In this document: in pieces, positions 33,509 through 45,092 of the stretch
Position numbering within the stretch: position 1 is the first letter of the stretch
How the letters are laid out: every line of letters begins with the position of its first letter
Notes under the pieces: generated by a model
Databases searched by the model: none
What the model was told of the DNA's origin: nothing
The model's input: the letters and a program-made list of their open reading frames with translations, nothing else
Position numbers and translations under genes: made by a program
NCBI RefSeq assembly: GCF_026153205.1
Contig: NZ_JAPFBW010000030.1
Span: 24,926 to 88,925 of the forward strand
Reading direction: 5' to 3'
From: Aquabacterium sp. A7-Y
Lineage (GTDB): Bacteria; Pseudomonadota; Gammaproteobacteria; Burkholderiales; Burkholderiaceae_C
Length of the DNA: 64,000 nucleotides

Positions 33509-33833
33509 CGCCGTGCTGAGAGCAGGGGCATGACGGCGAACGGAAGGACAGGCCGGCATGGCGGCTGGCGGGGAGGGCAGACGTCCCCAACCGGGATTTT
33601 TTCACGCGGCATCCCACCTTTGGGGGAGGCTTGCGCACAGCGGCTGCAACGCATACTGATTCTGAAGGCCGCCACCACGCGGCCTGCGACATTCCCCGCC
33701 ACCAGCTCTCGAGGACAGACGACGCCATGCCACGTCCCAACACTACCGGCCCGCAGCGGGCTGCATGCACCCTCGCCCGGTGGCCGGTGACGCTCGCATC
33801 GGGCGGCCGGTCGGGGTCAACCGCGGGGGCCCG
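33509..33833. other. Intergenic region upstream of the methyltransferase gene
   Basis: About 325 bases with no convincing gene. A GGGGA/TCCCC stem followed by a T-run (around 33571-33602) and a weak TTGCGC/CATACT promoter-like pair (around 33630-33655, spacing 15) are visible. A 36-codon frame (33727-33837) ends exactly over the GTG at 33834 and could be a leader peptide, but it has no other support. Confidence 0.4.
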
Positions 33834-34559
33834 GTGAAGCGCCTGCCGGCCGCTTCGTCGCCCCAGCGCGGGGAAAACGCGACGGCGGGCGTGTACGGAG
33901 CCCGCTTGCGCCTGGGGGGGCCAGTGCTGCTGTTCGGCGTGGTCCTGGCGGTCTACCTGTGGCGCCGCGGCGCGGCGTGGTGCTGGCCCGAACTCGTCTG
34001 GTACCTGGCGGCCCTCCTGCAGCTGGCGATACGCTGGCCGCATGTGGAGGCCAACCGGGCGAACCGGGTGGCCCGCAGCCGGGTGAGCCGGCTGGAACAG
34101 TGGCTGATGTTTGGCGTCTTCCTGACGCTGCTGGGCCTGCCGATGTTCTATCTGGCGACGCCCTGGCTGGATGCCTTGAACTACCAACTACCGAGCGCGC
34201 TGCCGATGCTGGCGGCGGGGATGATGGCCGCGTCCTTGTGGCTCTTTTATCTGGCGCACGCCCATCTGGGCCGTCAGTGGTCGCCTTCACTGGAGGTGCA
34301 CGCGGAGCACCGGCTGGTCACCGAGGGTGTGTACCGCCTGGTCCGCCATCCGATGTACGCATCGATCTGGCTGTTTGCACTGGCCCAGCCCCTGCTGATC
34401 CAGAACGCGGTGGCCGGTGCTCTGGCGGTGCCGGGCTTTGCGCTGTTGTACTTTCTTCGCGTCCCGCGCGAGGAGGCCCTGATGCTGGACACCTTCGGGG
34501 ACGAGTACCGCGCCTACATGCGGCGCGCCGGACGGGTGCTGCCGCGCCTCGGCGGCTGA
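33834..34559 (+). CDS. Isoprenylcysteine/phospholipid methyltransferase-like membrane protein
   Basis: Membrane protein of about 241 residues in the ICMT/PEMT superfamily. It has about five hydrophobic helices (LLFGVVLAVYLW, LVWYLAALLQLAI, WLMFGVFLTLLGLPMFYLA, MLAAGMMAASLWLFYLA), and then the SAM-binding signature VTEGVYRLVRHPMYASIW plus RVPREEALMLDTFGDEYRAY near the C-terminus. Bacterial members methylate small or lipid substrates; none is evident here. GTG 33834 is a guess: the frame is open back to ATG 33765, and no clear ribosome site decides. It stands between the iron genes bfd and bfr, with no sign of a shared role. Confidence 0.8.
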   Translation: MKRLPAASSPQRGENATAGVYGARLRLGGPVLLFGVVLAVYLWRRGAAWCWPELVWYLAALLQLAIRWPHVEANRANRVARSRVSRLEQWLMFGVFLTLLGLPMFYLATPWLDALNYQLPSALPMLAAGMMAASLWLFYLAHAHLGRQWSPSLEVHAEHRLVTEGVYRLVRHPMYASIWLFALAQPLLIQNAVAGALAVPGFALLYFLRVPREEALMLDTFGDEYRAYMRRAGRVLPRLGG

Positions 34560-34599
34560 GGAGGGCGGCCCTCGGAGCCGCCCCGGCTGCGGGCCCGGT

Positions 34600-35076
34600 T
34601 CAGGCGACCTCGGCCATCACCGACTGCAGGTAGTTCTGCAGTCCGACCTTGGTGACGAGATCGAGCTGGGTCTCCAGGAAGTCGACATGCTCCTCGGTGT
34701 CGTCGAGGATCTCCTGCAGCAGATCGCGCGAGACATAGTCGCGCACCGACTCGCAGTAGGCGATGCCGTCCTTGATGGTCGACTGCGCCGCCTGCTCCAG
34801 CCGCAGATCGCACTGCAGCACCTCGACGACTTCCTCGCCGATCATCAGCTTGCCGAGGTCCTGCAGGTTGGGCAGGCCGTCGAGCATCAGGATGCGGGCC
34901 GTCAGCTTGTCGGCGTGTTTCATCTCGCCGATCGACTCCTCGTACTCCTTCTTGGCCAGCTTGTCGAAGCCCCAGTGCTTGAGGATGCGGTAGTGCAGGA
35001 AGTACTGGTTGATCGCGGTCAGCTCGTTCTTGAGCTGGGCGTTGAGGTGTTCGATGACTTTCGGGTCGCCCTTCAT
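34600..35076 (-). CDS. bfr: Bacterioferritin
   Basis: Heme-containing iron-storage protein that forms 24-subunit shells. The 158 residues align without gaps to E. coli Bfr. The ferroxidase ligands Glu18, Glu51, His54, Glu94 and His130 are present, as is heme-ligand Met52. Position 127, glutamate in E. coli, is threonine here (DDTEEH), with glutamate at 128 and 129. ATG 35076 is set by the family N-terminus [12 protein letters not shown] and an AGGAG site upstream; an in-frame opening up to 35268 is not coding. The C-terminus [14 protein letters not shown] is typical. It transcribes away from carA. Confidence 0.94.
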   Translation of the reverse strand: MKGDPKVIEHLNAQLKNELTAINQYFLHYRILKHWGFDKLAKKEYEESIGEMKHADKLTARILMLDGLPNLQDLGKLMIGEEVVEVLQCDLRLEQAAQSTIKDGIAYCESVRDYVSRDLLQEILDDTEEHVDFLETQLDLVTKVGLQNYLQSVMAEVA

Positions 35077-35418
35077 CGTGGCTCCTGTCCTTGTTGTAAT
35101 GAACGAATCGCCGGATTGTGGCGCCGGACGGCGTCGCGTCCAAGCAAAGACGGCTTTCCGGCGCATTGGCTGCGCATGAGAGTGAGAGGCCTTCGCGTTA
35201 CGGCGTTGACTTCGCCGCATGTCGCGGAGGCGCGCGGGGGTGTGGCGCATCTCGATGTCGGCTGGCAAACTTTGGCCGAGCTATAATCCCGAGGTTTACC
35301 CGCAACCACCCCGCCTAGCGAAACCCCCCGTAGTTTCCACCCCGGCACGCTGCTACAGCCGCCGGAGCGCTGCTTGTCGAGCAGAGCTGGGCGCGCCTAC
35401 ATCTACGGAGAGTATCCC
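35077..35418. other. Divergent intergenic region between bfr and carA
   Basis: This 342-base stretch holds no gene I can support. It must contain the promoters of bfr (minus) and carAB (plus). A perfect TATAAT lies at 35282-35287 on the plus strand and would give a carA leader of about 125 bases. No convincing -35 is seen at 16-18 bases. The leader has some GC-rich inverted stretches but no intrinsic terminator, so pyrimidine attenuation of a known type is not shown. Confidence 0.5.
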
Positions 35419-36568
35419 GTGCTGCCGCAACTGCCCCTAGCACTCCTCGCACTCGCAGACGGCACGGTCTTTCGTGGCACCTCGATCGGCGCAGCCGGTC
35501 ACACGGTCGGCGAAGTCGTGTTCAACACCGCGCTCACCGGCTATCAGGAAATCCTCACCGACCCGAGCTACTGCCGCCAGATCGTGACCCTCACGTATCC
35601 GCACATCGGCAACGTCGGCGTCAACGACGAGGATATCGAGGCGCCGAAAGTCCATGCCGCCGGCCTCATCATCAAGGATCTGCCGGTCCTCGAATCCAAC
35701 TTCCGCATGACGCGGACCCTGCCCGAGTACTTGCAGCAGGAAGGCACCGTCGCGATCGCCGACATCGACACCCGCCGCCTGACCCGCATCCTGCGCACCA
35801 CCGGCGCGCAGAACGGCTGCATCCTGGCCCTGCGCCTCGGCGAGCAGATCACGCAGGCCCACATCGACGACGCGATTGCCCGCGCCAAGGCAGCACCCAG
35901 CATGGCGGGCCAGGACCTCGCCAAGGTGGTGAGCGCGAGCAGCCGCTACGACTGGACCGAAAACGAGTGGAAGCTCGGCGAGGGCTACGGCCAGGTCGCG
36001 AACCCGCGCTTCCATGTGGTGGCCTACGACTTCGGCGTCAAGCGCAACATCCTGCGCATGCTGGCCGAGCGTGGCTGCAAGGTCACGGTGGTGCCGGCCA
36101 CGACGCCGGCGGCCGAGGCGCTGCAGTACCGCCCCGACGGCATCTTCCTGAGCAACGGCCCCGGCGACCCCGAGCCCTGCGACTATGCGATCCAGGCCTC
36201 GCGCGAACTGATCGAGCAGGGCTTGCCGACCTTCGGCATCTGCCTGGGGCACCAGATCATGGCGCTGGCGTCGGGGGCCAAGACCTTCAAGATGAAGTTC
36301 GGCCACCACGGCGCGAACCACCCGGTCAAGGACCTCGATTCAGGCCGCGTCAGCATCACCAGCCAGAACCATGGATTCGCGGTGGACGAGGCCTCGCTGC
36401 CCGCCAACCTGCGGCCCACCCATGTGAGCCTGTTCGACGGCACCTTGCAGGGCCTGGCCCGCACCGACAAGCCGGCTTTCTGTTTCCAGGGGCACCCCGA
36501 GGCGTCGCCCGGCCCCAGCGACATTGGATACCTCTTCGACCGCTTCGTGGCGTTGATGGAGAAGAAGA

Positions 36569-36576
<8 letters not shown>
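35419..36576 (+). CDS. carA: Carbamoyl phosphate synthase small subunit
   Basis: CarA is the glutamine amidotransferase subunit that feeds ammonia to CarB for carbamoyl phosphate, used in pyrimidine and arginine synthesis. The 385-residue protein has the N-terminal CPSase small domain ([20 protein letters not shown]) and a class I glutamine amidotransferase domain with the nucleophile Cys275 in [12 protein letters not shown] and the His/Glu pair in [14 protein letters not shown] 35419 is the start: ACGGAGAG (35405-35412) sits six bases ahead and the product begins at the family N-terminus. It overlaps carB by eight bases. Confidence 0.96.
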
Positions 36577-39811
<3,235 letters not shown>

Positions 39812-39829
39812 ACCGAACTTTGCACCCAG

Positions 39830-39878
39830 CGGCCGCCGCCGCCCTCCTGAAAAGGAGAGTGGCGGCGGCTGATTTTTT
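39830..39878 (+). terminator. Rho-independent terminator between carB and greA
   Basis: A long GC stem with a small internal mismatch: GCCGCCGCC-GC-CCTCC on the left, loop TGAAAA, GGAG-AGT-GGCGGCGGC on the right, then GATTTTTT ending at 39878. Its T-run ends only 18 bases before the greA start codon, so it would set how much carAB transcription reaches greA. Confidence 0.8.
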
Positions 39879-39896
39879 GCTGCCGGAGAGATACTG

Positions 39897-40373
39897 ATGG
39901 CCACCATTCCTTTGACCAAACGCGGCGCCGAGAAGCTCAAGGAGGAGCTGCACCGCCTGAAGACGGTCGAACGCCCGGCCGTGATCACCGCGATTGCCGA
40001 GGCGCGCGCGCAGGGCGACCTGTCCGAGAACGCCGAATACGACGCCGCCAAAGACAAGCAGGGCTTCATCGAGGGCCGCATCCTCGAGATCGAGGGCAAG
40101 CTCGCGGCCGCGCAGGTGATCGATCCGTCCGCCCTGGATGCCGGTGGCCGCGTCGTGTTTGGCGCCACCGTCGATCTCGAAGAGGAAGAGTCGGGCGAAG
40201 CGGTGACCTACCAGATCGTCGGCGACGACGAGGCCGACCTGAAACACGGTCTGATCTCGGTCAGCTCGCCGATCGCCCGGGCCATGATCGGCAAGGAAGC
40301 CGGCGACGTCGCCGAGGTGCAAGCCCCCGGCGGCATCAAGCGCTACGAGATCGTCGAGGTTCGTTACCTCTGA
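39897..40373 (+). CDS. greA: Transcription elongation factor GreA
   Basis: GreA enters the RNA polymerase secondary channel and triggers cleavage of backtracked RNA. The 158-residue protein has the N-terminal coiled coil ([38 protein letters not shown]) with the catalytic acidic pair in DLSENAEYD, and the C-terminal FKBP-like domain ([34 protein letters not shown]). All key residues are present. ATG 39897 is preceded by a CCGGAGAG site, directly after the terminator hairpin. The DUF4149 membrane protein gene follows eight bases later. Confidence 0.97.
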   Translation: MATIPLTKRGAEKLKEELHRLKTVERPAVITAIAEARAQGDLSENAEYDAAKDKQGFIEGRILEIEGKLAAAQVIDPSALDAGGRVVFGATVDLEEEESGEAVTYQIVGDDEADLKHGLISVSSPIARAMIGKEAGDVAEVQAPGGIKRYEIVEVRYL

Positions 40374-40381
40374 GCACCGTG

Positions 40382-40819
40382 ATGAGCCTGATGCGCTTGC
40401 GCGGCTGGCTGACCGGCTTGTGGGCCGGCAGCGTGGTGTCGGTCGGTGCGATCGCGGCGCCGGCGCTGTTCGCGGTGCTGGAGCGTGCGCAGGCCGGTGC
40501 GGTCGCCGGGCGGCTCTTCACGGTCGACGCCTATCTGGGCCTGGCGCTCGCCGTGGTGTTGCTGCTGCTGGAGCGGCGTCTCGCGGCGCATCGGGCCGAC
40601 ACCGCACAAGGCTCGCGGATGAGCACCGAGCTGGTGCTGGTGCTGGCGGTGCTGTTCTGCATCGTGGCCGGCTATTTTGCTGTGCAGCCGATGATGGAGC
40701 AGGCAAGGGCGGGGCAGGGCCGCTGGTCTTTCGGGGTGTTGCATGGCCTGTCGAGCGCGTTTTTCGCGCTCAAGGGGCTGCTGCTGCTGGTGCTCGCATG
40801 GCGCAGCGCCCCCCGCTGA
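40382..40819 (+). CDS. DUF4149 domain membrane protein
   Basis: A 145-residue inner-membrane protein with about four hydrophobic helices (LWAGSVVSVGAIAAPALFAVL, YLGLALAVVLLLLE, LVLVLAVLFCIVAGYFAV, ALKGLLLLVLAW). The pattern WAGSxVxVGAIAAPxLF near the start is typical of DUF4149 proteins, which sit beside greA and ftsH in many Burkholderiales. Its function is not known. ATG 40382 is used; GTG 40379 immediately before it is also in frame. It ends nine bases from the convergent stop of yhbY. No catalytic residues are evident. Confidence 0.85.
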   Translation: MSLMRLRGWLTGLWAGSVVSVGAIAAPALFAVLERAQAGAVAGRLFTVDAYLGLALAVVLLLLERRLAAHRADTAQGSRMSTELVLVLAVLFCIVAGYFAVQPMMEQARAGQGRWSFGVLHGLSSAFFALKGLLLLVLAWRSAPR

Positions 40820-40828
40820 GGACGGTGT

Positions 40829-41305
40829 TCAGCCGCCCGAGGCCCTTTTCTTGATGCTGGTCGCGCGGGTCTTGGCCCGCTTGATGCTACCGCCTCGCGT
40901 GAGGCGCTCGTTGCCCAGCACCGTGACCTTCTTGATCTCCGGCCGGCCGCCGCCCTGCTTGGAGTACTTGATGATCTTGACCGTCTTGGGCGCCGGCTTG
41001 CGGTCCTCGCGCTCGGCTTTTTCCTTGGGCGGCACCGGGCGCCACAGCACCAGCAGTTTGCCGATGTGCTGGATTGGGGCGGCGTTGAGCTCGTCGGCCA
41101 GGCGGGCCAGGATCTCTTCGCGGGTCGCGCGTTCATCGGAGAACACCCGCACCTTGATCAGGCCGTGGGCGTTGAGGGCAGTGTCGGTTTCCTTCAGCAC
41201 CGCGGGGCTGAGGCCCTCGCCGCCAATGAGGACGACGGGGTCGAGATGATGGGCCTCGGAGCGCTTTTCTTTGCGCTGGGCAGGGGTCAGATTGATGGCA
41301 GGCAT
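40829..41305 (-). CDS. yhbY: YhbY-family RNA-binding (CRM domain) protein
   Basis: YhbY proteins bind pre-50S ribosomal RNA through a CRM domain. The first 95 residues are that domain ([60 protein letters not shown]). A basic tail of about 60 residues, rich in Lys and Arg, follows and is longer than in E. coli YhbY (97 residues). ATG 41305 lies only 20 bases from the divergent rlmE start. Pairing with the ribosome methyltransferase rlmE is conserved. The GATAAT on this strand (41317-41312) leaves six bases to the ATG, so the mRNA may have no leader. Confidence 0.93.
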   Translation of the reverse strand: MPAINLTPAQRKEKRSEAHHLDPVVLIGGEGLSPAVLKETDTALNAHGLIKVRVFSDERATREEILARLADELNAAPIQHIGKLLVLWRPVPPKEKAEREDRKPAPKTVKIIKYSKQGGGRPEIKKVTVLGNERLTRGGSIKRAKTRATSIKKRASGG

Positions 41306-41310
41306 CCGCG

Positions 41311-41317
41311 TATTATC
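41311..41317. promoter_or_regulatory. Shared symmetric -10 element for yhbY and rlmE
   Basis: TATTATC reads as TATTAT on the plus strand (41311-41316) and GATAAT on the minus strand (41317-41312), each five of six bases to the consensus. The rlmE ATG begins 9 bases after it on one side and the yhbY ATG 6 bases after it on the other. With only 20 bases between the two start codons, both transcripts would be almost leaderless. No strong -35 is seen in either direction. Confidence 0.5.
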
Positions 41318-41325
41318 GTTTGGCA

Positions 41326-42003
41326 ATGAAGATCAAAACCAAAAGCAAGAAGGTCAACAAGGCGTGGTTGCATGACCATGTCACCGATCCCTACGTCCGG
41401 CTGGCACAGAAGGAGGGCTACCGGGCCCGGGCGGCGTACAAACTCAAGGAGATCGACGAGGAGCTGCACCTGCTCAAGCCGGGCCAGCTGGTCGTCGACC
41501 TGGGAGCGGCCCCCGGCGCCTGGAGCCAGTACGTCCGGCGCAAGTTCGCGCCGCGCGATGCCGCGGGCGGCGGCGCCGCCGTGGGGGCGCTCAACGGCAC
41601 CGTGATTGCGCTGGACCTGCTGGATTTCGAGCCGATCGAGGGGGTGCACTTCATCCAGGGCGACTTCCGCGAGGAAGCGGTGCTCGCCGAGCTGCAGGCG
41701 GCCGTGAACGGCCGGCCGGTGGACGTCGTGATTTCCGACATGGCGCCCAACCTGTCGGGGATCGAAGTCTCGGACGCTGCACGCATCGCCCATCTGGTCG
41801 AACTCGCCGTGGAGTTCTCGCAACAGCACCTGCGGCCCGATGGGGCGCTGGTCTGCAAGGTCTTCCACGGCAGCGGCTACAGCCAGCTGGTCGACCTGTT
41901 CCGCAGCAGCTTCCGCACCGTCAAGCCGATCAAGCCGAAGGCCTCCAGGGACAAATCGTCTGAAACCTTTCTGGTCGGCCGGGGTCTCAAGCAACAGGCT
42001 TGA
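41326..42003 (+). CDS. rlmE: 23S rRNA 2'-O-ribose methyltransferase RlmE
   Basis: RlmE (FtsJ/RrmJ) methylates the 2'-OH of U2552 in 23S rRNA on the assembled 50S subunit. The 225-residue protein has the K-D-K-E active-site set: Lys in [14 protein letters not shown], Asp in [12 protein letters not shown], Lys in ALVCKVFHG, and Glu in KSSETFLVG. The SAM motif is [17 protein letters not shown] Gly/Ala insertion ([12 protein letters not shown]) follows the first strand and is absent in E. coli. ATG 41326 follows a -10 so closely that the mRNA may lack a leader. ftsH is next, as in many proteobacteria. Confidence 0.95.
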   Translation: MKIKTKSKKVNKAWLHDHVTDPYVRLAQKEGYRARAAYKLKEIDEELHLLKPGQLVVDLGAAPGAWSQYVRRKFAPRDAAGGGAAVGALNGTVIALDLLDFEPIEGVHFIQGDFREEAVLAELQAAVNGRPVDVVISDMAPNLSGIEVSDAARIAHLVELAVEFSQQHLRPDGALVCKVFHGSGYSQLVDLFRSSFRTVKPIKPKASRDKSSETFLVGRGLKQQA

Positions 42004-42128
42004 ACGCCGATAAAGGGCGTAGCGGGCTGAAAGCAGAGGAGCGGGGTGCTTTCCGGACAGTGGAGGCCGCCTTCGCAACGATAGAAAACACCTGTCACAA
42101 GCGTGGGAAACATCAAAGAGAAGCGGGT

Positions 42129-42158
42129 CTTGACTCGTCTAGAATTGCCCCGATCTAT
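42129..42158 (+). promoter_or_regulatory. Sigma-32-like heat-shock promoter before ftsH
   Basis: CTTGACT (42129-42135) resembles the sigma-32 -35 box CTTGAAA, and CCCCGATCTAT (42148-42158) resembles the -10 box CCCCATNTA with one extra base. The spacer is 12 bases, inside the usual 11-16. The same region gives only weak sigma-70 matches. The start would lie about 40 bases before the ftsH GTG. Confidence 0.5.
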
Positions 42159-42206
42159 TCGGTATTCGCATTATTTTCGTTATCAGGAATCGGAGAAGGA
42201 GCCGCG

Positions 42207-44114
42207 GTGAACAATCAATGGTTCTCTAAAGTGGCCGTGTGGTTGGTGATTGCGCTGGTGTTGTTCACCGTGTTCAAGCAATTCGATCGCGGCGTGGCCA
42301 CCTCGGGACAGATCGGCTACTCCGATTTCCTCGAGGAAGTGCGCGGCAAGCGCATCAAGTCGGTGACGCTCCAGGAAGGTGCTGGCGGCACCGAGATCAT
42401 CGCCGTCACGAACGACGAGAAACGCATCCGCACCACCGCCACCTACCTCGATCGGGGCCTGGTTGGCGACCTGATCAACAACGGCGTCAAGTTCGACGTG
42501 AAGCCGCGCGAGGAACCCTCGCTGCTGATGAGCATCCTGATCTCCTGGGGGCCCATGCTGCTGTTGATCGGCGTGTGGATCTATTTCATGAGGCAGATGC
42601 AAGGCGGCGGCAAAGGCGGGGCCTTCAGCTTCGGTAAAAGCCGGGCGCGCATGCTGGACGAGTCGAACAACTCCATCACCTTCGCCGACGTGGCCGGCTG
42701 CGACGAGGCCAAGGAAGAGGTCAAGGAGTTGGTCGATTTCCTCAAGGACCCGCAGAAGTTCCAGAAGCTGGGCGGCCGCATCCCGCGCGGCGTGTTGATG
42801 GTCGGCCCCCCGGGGACCGGCAAGACCTTGCTGGCCAAGAGCATCGCTGGCGAAGCCAAGGTGCCTTTCTTCTCGATCTCCGGCTCTGACTTCGTCGAGA
42901 TGTTCGTCGGTGTCGGCGCGGCCCGCGTCCGGGACATGTTCGAGCAGGCCAAGAAAAACGCGCCCTGCATCATCTTCGTGGACGAAATCGACGCGGTCGG
43001 CCGCCATCGTGGCGCCGGCCTCGGCGGCGGCAACGACGAGCGCGAGCAGACCCTCAACCAGATGCTGGTCGAGATGGACGGCTTCGAGACCAACCTCGGT
43101 GTGATCGTGATCGCGGCCACCAACCGGCCCGACATCCTCGACCCGGCGCTGCTGCGTCCCGGCCGTTTCGACCGCCAGGTTTACGTGACCCTGCCGGACG
43201 TGCGTGGCCGTGAGCAGATCCTGAACGTGCACATGCGCAAGGTGCCGATCGGTACCGACGTTCGGCCCGACATCCTGGCCCGCGGCACGCCCGGCTTCTC
43301 GGGCGCTGACCTGGCCAACCTGGTCAACGAGGCGGCGCTGTTTGCTGCCCGTCGCAGCGGTCGCGTGGTCGAAATGCAGGACTTCGAGAAGGCCAAGGAC
43401 AAGATCCTGATGGGCCCGGAGCGCAAGTCCATGGTGATGCCCGAGGAAGAGCGTCGCAACACTGCCTACCACGAGTCGGGCCACGCCCTGGTGGCGCGCC
43501 TGCTGCCGAAGACCGACCCGGTGCACAAGGTCACCATCATCCCGCGCGGCCGTGCGCTGGGCGTGACGATGCAACTGCCCGAAGGCGACCGCTACAGCAT
43601 GGACAAGGAGCGCATGCTCAACACCATCTCGGTGCTGTTCGGCGGACGCATCGCCGAAGAGGTGTTCATGAACCAGATGACCACCGGCGCCAGCAACGAC
43701 TTCGAGCGTGCCACCCAGATCGCCCGCGACATGGTCACCCGCTACGGCATGACCGACGAGCTGGGCCCGATGGTCTACGCGGAGAACGAGGGCGAGGTGT
43801 TCCTCGGCCGTTCGATCACCAAGCAGGTCAACGTCTCCGAGCAGACGATGCAGAAGGTCGACCACGAGATCCGCAAGATCATCGACGACCAGTACACCAT
43901 CGCCCGCAAACTGATCGAAGACCACCAGGACAAGATGCACGTGATGGCCAAGGCGCTGCTCGAGTGGGAGACCATCGACGCCGATCAGATCGAGGACATC
44001 ATGTCCGGCCGCCCGCCGCGCCCGCCCAAGGACTGGACGCCGTCCAGCCCCAAGAGCGGCGGTGGCGGCAGCACCCCGCCGGTCAACACCGACGGTGCGC
44101 CGGCCGCGGCTTGA
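42207..44114 (+). CDS. ftsH: ATP-dependent zinc metalloprotease FtsH
   Basis: FtsH is the membrane-anchored AAA+ protease for unstable regulators and damaged membrane proteins. The 635-residue product has an N-terminal membrane helix ([15 protein letters not shown]), a short periplasmic part, a second helix ([15 protein letters not shown]), the AAA module with Walker A GPPGTGKT near residue 201 and Walker [13 protein letters not shown], and the zinc site HESGH near 422. GTG 42207 is the start: GAGAAGGA lies six bases ahead and the product begins [11 protein letters not shown] like its homologues. The open frame before it, back to 42000, is not coding. A terminator follows. Confidence 0.97.
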   Translation: MNNQWFSKVAVWLVIALVLFTVFKQFDRGVATSGQIGYSDFLEEVRGKRIKSVTLQEGAGGTEIIAVTNDEKRIRTTATYLDRGLVGDLINNGVKFDVKPREEPSLLMSILISWGPMLLLIGVWIYFMRQMQGGGKGGAFSFGKSRARMLDESNNSITFADVAGCDEAKEEVKELVDFLKDPQKFQKLGGRIPRGVLMVGPPGTGKTLLAKSIAGEAKVPFFSISGSDFVEMFVGVGAARVRDMFEQAKKNAPCIIFVDEIDAVGRHRGAGLGGGNDEREQTLNQMLVEMDGFETNLGVIVIAATNRPDILDPALLRPGRFDRQVYVTLPDVRGREQILNVHMRKVPIGTDVRPDILARGTPGFSGADLANLVNEAALFAARRSGRVVEMQDFEKAKDKILMGPERKSMVMPEEERRNTAYHESGHALVARLLPKTDPVHKVTIIPRGRALGVTMQLPEGDRYSMDKERMLNTISVLFGGRIAEEVFMNQMTTGASNDFERATQIARDMVTRYGMTDELGPMVYAENEGEVFLGRSITKQVNVSEQTMQKVDHEIRKIIDDQYTIARKLIEDHQDKMHVMAKALLEWETIDADQIEDIMSGRPPRPPKDWTPSSPKSGGGGSTPPVNTDGAPAAA

Positions 44115-44135
44115 GCCGATTCGACGTTTCTCACG

Positions 44136-44158
44136 ACGGGGCCTCGCGGCCCCGTTTT
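44136..44158 (+). terminator. Rho-independent terminator between ftsH and folP
   Basis: ACGGGGCC (44136-44143), loop TCGC, GGCCCCGT (44148-44155), then TTTT. It ends 18 bases before the folP start codon, so folP expression by readthrough would be reduced. Confidence 0.85.
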
Positions 44159-44176
44159 CCATTTGAGGCAGCGCCC

Positions 44177-45007
44177 ATGCAGTGGCAGACCACCCGCTTT
44201 CGCATCGACTTGTCGCATCCCCGCGTGATGGGCATCGTCAACGTCACGCCCGACTCCTTCTCCGACGGCGGTCTGCATGCCGACACCCGCGAGGCCCTGC
44301 TGGGCTGCGAGCGGCTGCTGGCGGAGGGCGCCGAGATCCTCGACATCGGCGGCGAGTCGAGCCGGCCGGGGGCCGCCGCGTTGCCGCTGGAGGAGGAGAT
44401 GGCCCGTGTGCTGCCGGTGCTGCGCGGTGCCCTGCGCCTGGGCGTGCCAGTGTCGGTCGACACCTACAAGACCGAGGTGATGAGGGCGGCGCTCGATCTC
44501 GGCGTGGACGTCGTCAATGACATCAATGCGCTGCGCACACCCGGCGCCGAGGACGTGGTGGCGGGCCACCCCGCCTGCGGCGTCTGCCTGATGCACATGC
44601 AGGGCGAGCCGAAGTCCATGCAAGCTGCGCCCCGCTATGCCGGCGATGTGGTGCGGGAGGTCGGCGGCTTCCTGGCCGCGCGGGCCGGGGTGCTGCGCGG
44701 GCGCGGTGTGGCGGCAGAGCGCATCGTGCTGGACCCGGGCTACGGCTTCGGCAAGAGCGTTGAGCACAATTTCGAGCTGCTGGCCCGGCAGTCCGAGCTG
44801 CTCGGGCTCGGATATCCCGTATTGGCCGGCTGGTCCCGCAAGTCCTCGCTGGGTGCCGTGACCGGGCGGCCGGTCGACGAGCGGCTTGCCGCCAGCGTCG
44901 CGGCAGCACTGGCGGCCGTGCAGCGGGGCGCCCGTGTGGTGCGTGTACACGATGTCGCCGCGACTGTCGATGCCCTGAAAGTGTGGCGAGCGGCCGGCCT
45001 GGCGTGA
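44177..45007 (+). CDS. folP: Dihydropteroate synthase
   Basis: FolP joins para-aminobenzoate and 6-hydroxymethyl-dihydropterin pyrophosphate in folate synthesis and is the sulfonamide target. The 276-residue TIM-barrel protein shows [14 protein letters not shown] near residue 19, [13 protein letters not shown] near 60, [57 protein letters not shown] and [20 protein letters not shown] 44177 begins the family N-terminus; the frame continues upstream into ftsH and is not used. glmM follows after 85 bases, the same order as in E. coli ftsH-folP-glmM. Confidence 0.96.
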   Translation: MQWQTTRFRIDLSHPRVMGIVNVTPDSFSDGGLHADTREALLGCERLLAEGAEILDIGGESSRPGAAALPLEEEMARVLPVLRGALRLGVPVSVDTYKTEVMRAALDLGVDVVNDINALRTPGAEDVVAGHPACGVCLMHMQGEPKSMQAAPRYAGDVVREVGGFLAARAGVLRGRGVAAERIVLDPGYGFGKSVEHNFELLARQSELLGLGYPVLAGWSRKSSLGAVTGRPVDERLAASVAAALAAVQRGARVVRVHDVAATVDALKVWRAAGLA

Positions 45008-45092
45008 GCGGACAGCGGCGAGAATACACCCCCCTCCCGTTCGTACAGTAGCGAACCGATTTCCCCTATCGACAAGACGACAAGAAGGTGCG

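Noticed and set aside
33727..33837. A 36-codon frame ending over the methyltransferase GTG as a leader peptide
   Set aside because: No conservation can be judged, composition is like non-coding GC-rich DNA, and the methyltransferase start itself is uncertain.
35288..35418. Riboswitch or PyrR-type attenuator in the carA leader
   Set aside because: No terminator/antiterminator pair or known aptamer pattern is visible in the leader.
42000..42206. N-terminal extension of ftsH by 69 codons
   Set aside because: The segment is not FtsH-like, holds the likely promoter, and a well-placed ribosome site serves GTG 42207.
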